Source: Betaproteobacteria bacterium (GTDB lineage: Bacteria; Pseudomonadota; Gammaproteobacteria; Burkholderiales; SHXO01). From it: 32,993 nucleotides of DNA. The position numbers were made by a program, and so were the translations under genes. This document shows positions 32,009-32,993 of this stretch, piece after piece (positions within the stretch are counted from its first letter, which is position 1; each line of letters begins with the position of its first letter). The stretch lies in assembly GCA_025356655.1 (NCBI GenBank), contig JANXRW010000147.1, positions 1-32,993 on the forward strand, in the 5' to 3' direction. The notes under the pieces are model-generated. The model did no database searches and was not told the origin of the DNA. It saw nothing but the letters and a program-made list of their open reading frames with translations.

Positions 32009-32662
32009 ATGGACCTAGAGCGTGCACGCCTGAACATGGTGGAGAGTCAGATCCGAACCTGGGACGTACTCGACGACCGGGTCCTGGAGGCCGTGCGGTT
32101 GGTGCGGCGCGAGGCCTTCGTGCCTGATGCTCACCGCGGCATCGCTTTCGCCGATCTGGAAATCCCGCTGGGCCACGGGGAGGTCATGCTCACGCCAAAG
32201 CTGGAGGCGCGCCTGCTGCAGGAACTCTCGCTGACCGGCGCTGAGCGCGTCCTGGAAGTGGGAACGGGCAGCGGCTACATGACGGCCTTGCTCGCTCGGT
32301 TCAGTGCCCACGTCGTGAGTGTGGACATCCACGCGGACTTCCTGGAGCGCGCGGCCACGCGCTTGGCTGCCGAGGGGATTACGAACATCACCCTCGAGCA
32401 TGGAAATGCCGCGGCCGGCTGGGCTGCTCGAGCGCCCTTCGATGCCATAGTCCTCACGGGCTCGGTCCCCGTCCTACCGGCGCCATTGGTCGATCAGTTG
32501 CGCGCGGGTGGCCGCCTCATCGCCGTGGTGGGCGAGGCGCCGGCCATGACGGCGTGGCTGTGTTCCCGGCTCGCTGATGGCCAGACCACGCGCAACGGCC
32601 TCTTCGATACCTGCATCGCGCCCCTCGTGGGCGCTCCGCAGCCGGAACGTTTTGTATTCTGA
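32009..32662 (+). CDS. pcm: Protein-L-isoaspartate O-methyltransferase family protein
   Basis: Pcm-family enzymes methylate isoaspartyl residues in damaged proteins using S-adenosylmethionine. The 217-residue protein has 'ARLNMVESQIRTWDVLDDRV' and 'FVPDAHRGIAFADLEIPLGH', the post-SAM-free 'MLTPKLEARLLQEL', and the SAM motif I 'RVLEVGTGSGYMTALLA', then 'VVSVDIHADFLERAA'. In the canonical enzyme the segment before motif I reads 'ISQPYxVAxM'; here 'MLTPKLEARLLQ' replaces it, which is common in the pcm-like gene next to tolC in betaproteobacteria. That makes the isoaspartyl substrate less certain. It stands upstream of the tolC-type gene. Confidence 0.9.
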   Translation: MDLERARLNMVESQIRTWDVLDDRVLEAVRLVRREAFVPDAHRGIAFADLEIPLGHGEVMLTPKLEARLLQELSLTGAERVLEVGTGSGYMTALLARFSAHVVSVDIHADFLERAATRLAAEGITNITLEHGNAAAGWAARAPFDAIVLTGSVPVLPAPLVDQLRAGGRLIAVVGEAPAMTAWLCSRLADGQTTRNGLFDTCIAPLVGAPQPERFVF

Positions 32663-32766
32663 GGCGCACCGTCGACCCGCTCCCGGGACCTAAGACCCGA
32701 GCGCATGCGGGCTCGTCACCGGGCACGCTGGAACCGCGGGCGCGCCTAGCCCAGCAAGAGAATCCC

Positions 32767-32993
32767 ATGAAAACAAACACTGCCAAACCACTTTTCATCC
32801 TCGCCTGCCTGGCGGCTGCCTCGGCCACCGCCGCTGCGGAGGATCTCCTGAGCGTCTACCGCGACGCGGTGAAATCCGATGCGGCCTACCTGGGTGCACA
32901 GGCGACGTTCCAGGGGGCGCAGGAGCGGGTGCCGCAGGCGCGGGCGCTGGGCCGCCCGAGCGTGACGCTCACGGGTAACGCGGGGCTGAACCG
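32767..32993 (+). CDS. tolC: TolC-family outer-membrane protein, 5' part only
   Basis: The first 75 codons of an outer-membrane efflux/secretion protein, cut by the window end. The signal peptide (MKTNTAKPLFILACLAAASA, cleavage near ATAAA) is followed by 'EDLLSVYRDAVKSDAAYLGA' and 'ERVPQARALGRPSVTLTGN', the typical opening of TolC/type I secretion outer-membrane proteins, where the first helix begins 'DLLxxYxxAxxxDP'. ATG 32767 has AAGAGA about five bases upstream. It lies 104 bases after pcm. Such proteins trimerise to form the outer-membrane duct for tripartite pumps or type I secretion. Confidence 0.85.
   Translation, partial: MKTNTAKPLFILACLAAASATAAAEDLLSVYRDAVKSDAAYLGAQATFQGAQERVPQARALGRPSVTLTGNAGLN

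Overview
The window is GC-rich chromosomal DNA that reads as core genome of a betaproteobacterium. The clues are gene neighbourhoods: pepA next to holC and divergent from lptFG; an RNA polymerase sigma factor followed by DUF3619, DUF3106, RDD and YkgJ-type genes; yqgE-ruvX-pyrR-pyrB-pyrC; glnA-(DUF4124)-ntrB-ntrC; and thiC near pcm and tolC. Three separate proteins end in a PEP-CTERM sorting tail, so the organism should carry an exosortase system elsewhere in the genome. That points to a free-living, envelope- or biofilm-building lineage of the Rhodocyclales/Nitrosomonadales kind; the order is an inference.

Layout. 1-788 is a graveyard of insertion-sequence fragments: an N-terminal piece like an IS66 accessory protein on the minus strand, and a frameshifted ISL3-type transposase start on the plus strand. 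789-3162 (minus) is pepA-holC-hypothetical, with a near-consensus promoter upstream of pepA; lptF-lptG (3253-5393) diverge from it. 5399-8530 (minus) holds secreted proteins: a small unknown exported protein, a large 5'-nucleotidase-type phosphoesterase and a PEP-CTERM protein. 8860-10964 (minus) is one tightly overlapping operon: sigma factor, DUF3619 membrane protein, DUF3106, RDD membrane protein, YkgJ-type cysteine-cluster protein. 11157-14880 (plus) is yqgE-ruvX-pyrR-pyrB-pyrC, every junction overlapping; the pyrC product has lost its metal ligands and is probably the non-catalytic partner of aspartate transcarbamoylase. 14945-17601 is prlC plus a DUF4124/glutaredoxin-like protein, closed by a perfect 18-bp-stem terminator.

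17693-19792 (minus) carries two more PEP-CTERM proteins with long upstream regions, then xth (exonuclease III, TTG start) on plus. 21036-28308 (minus) is the nitrogen-control block in transcription order glnA, DUF4124 protein, ntrB, ntrC, followed by an orphan four-PAS histidine kinase. The glnA upstream region shows a well-spaced sigma-54 -24/-12 element and two NtrC-like sites about three helical turns apart. A rhodanese gene diverges from glnA. thiC-uppP (minus), pcm (plus) and the 5' end of a tolC-type gene (plus, cut by the window end) complete the window.

No CRISPR array, tRNA, rRNA, phage or recognisable defence system was seen. Most of the window is conserved housekeeping sequence. 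The best leads are the glnA regulatory region, the degenerate dihydroorotase, the PEP-CTERM/secreted-protein loci and the sigma-factor operon with an unusual start codon. I did not find convincing evidence of a wholly new system.
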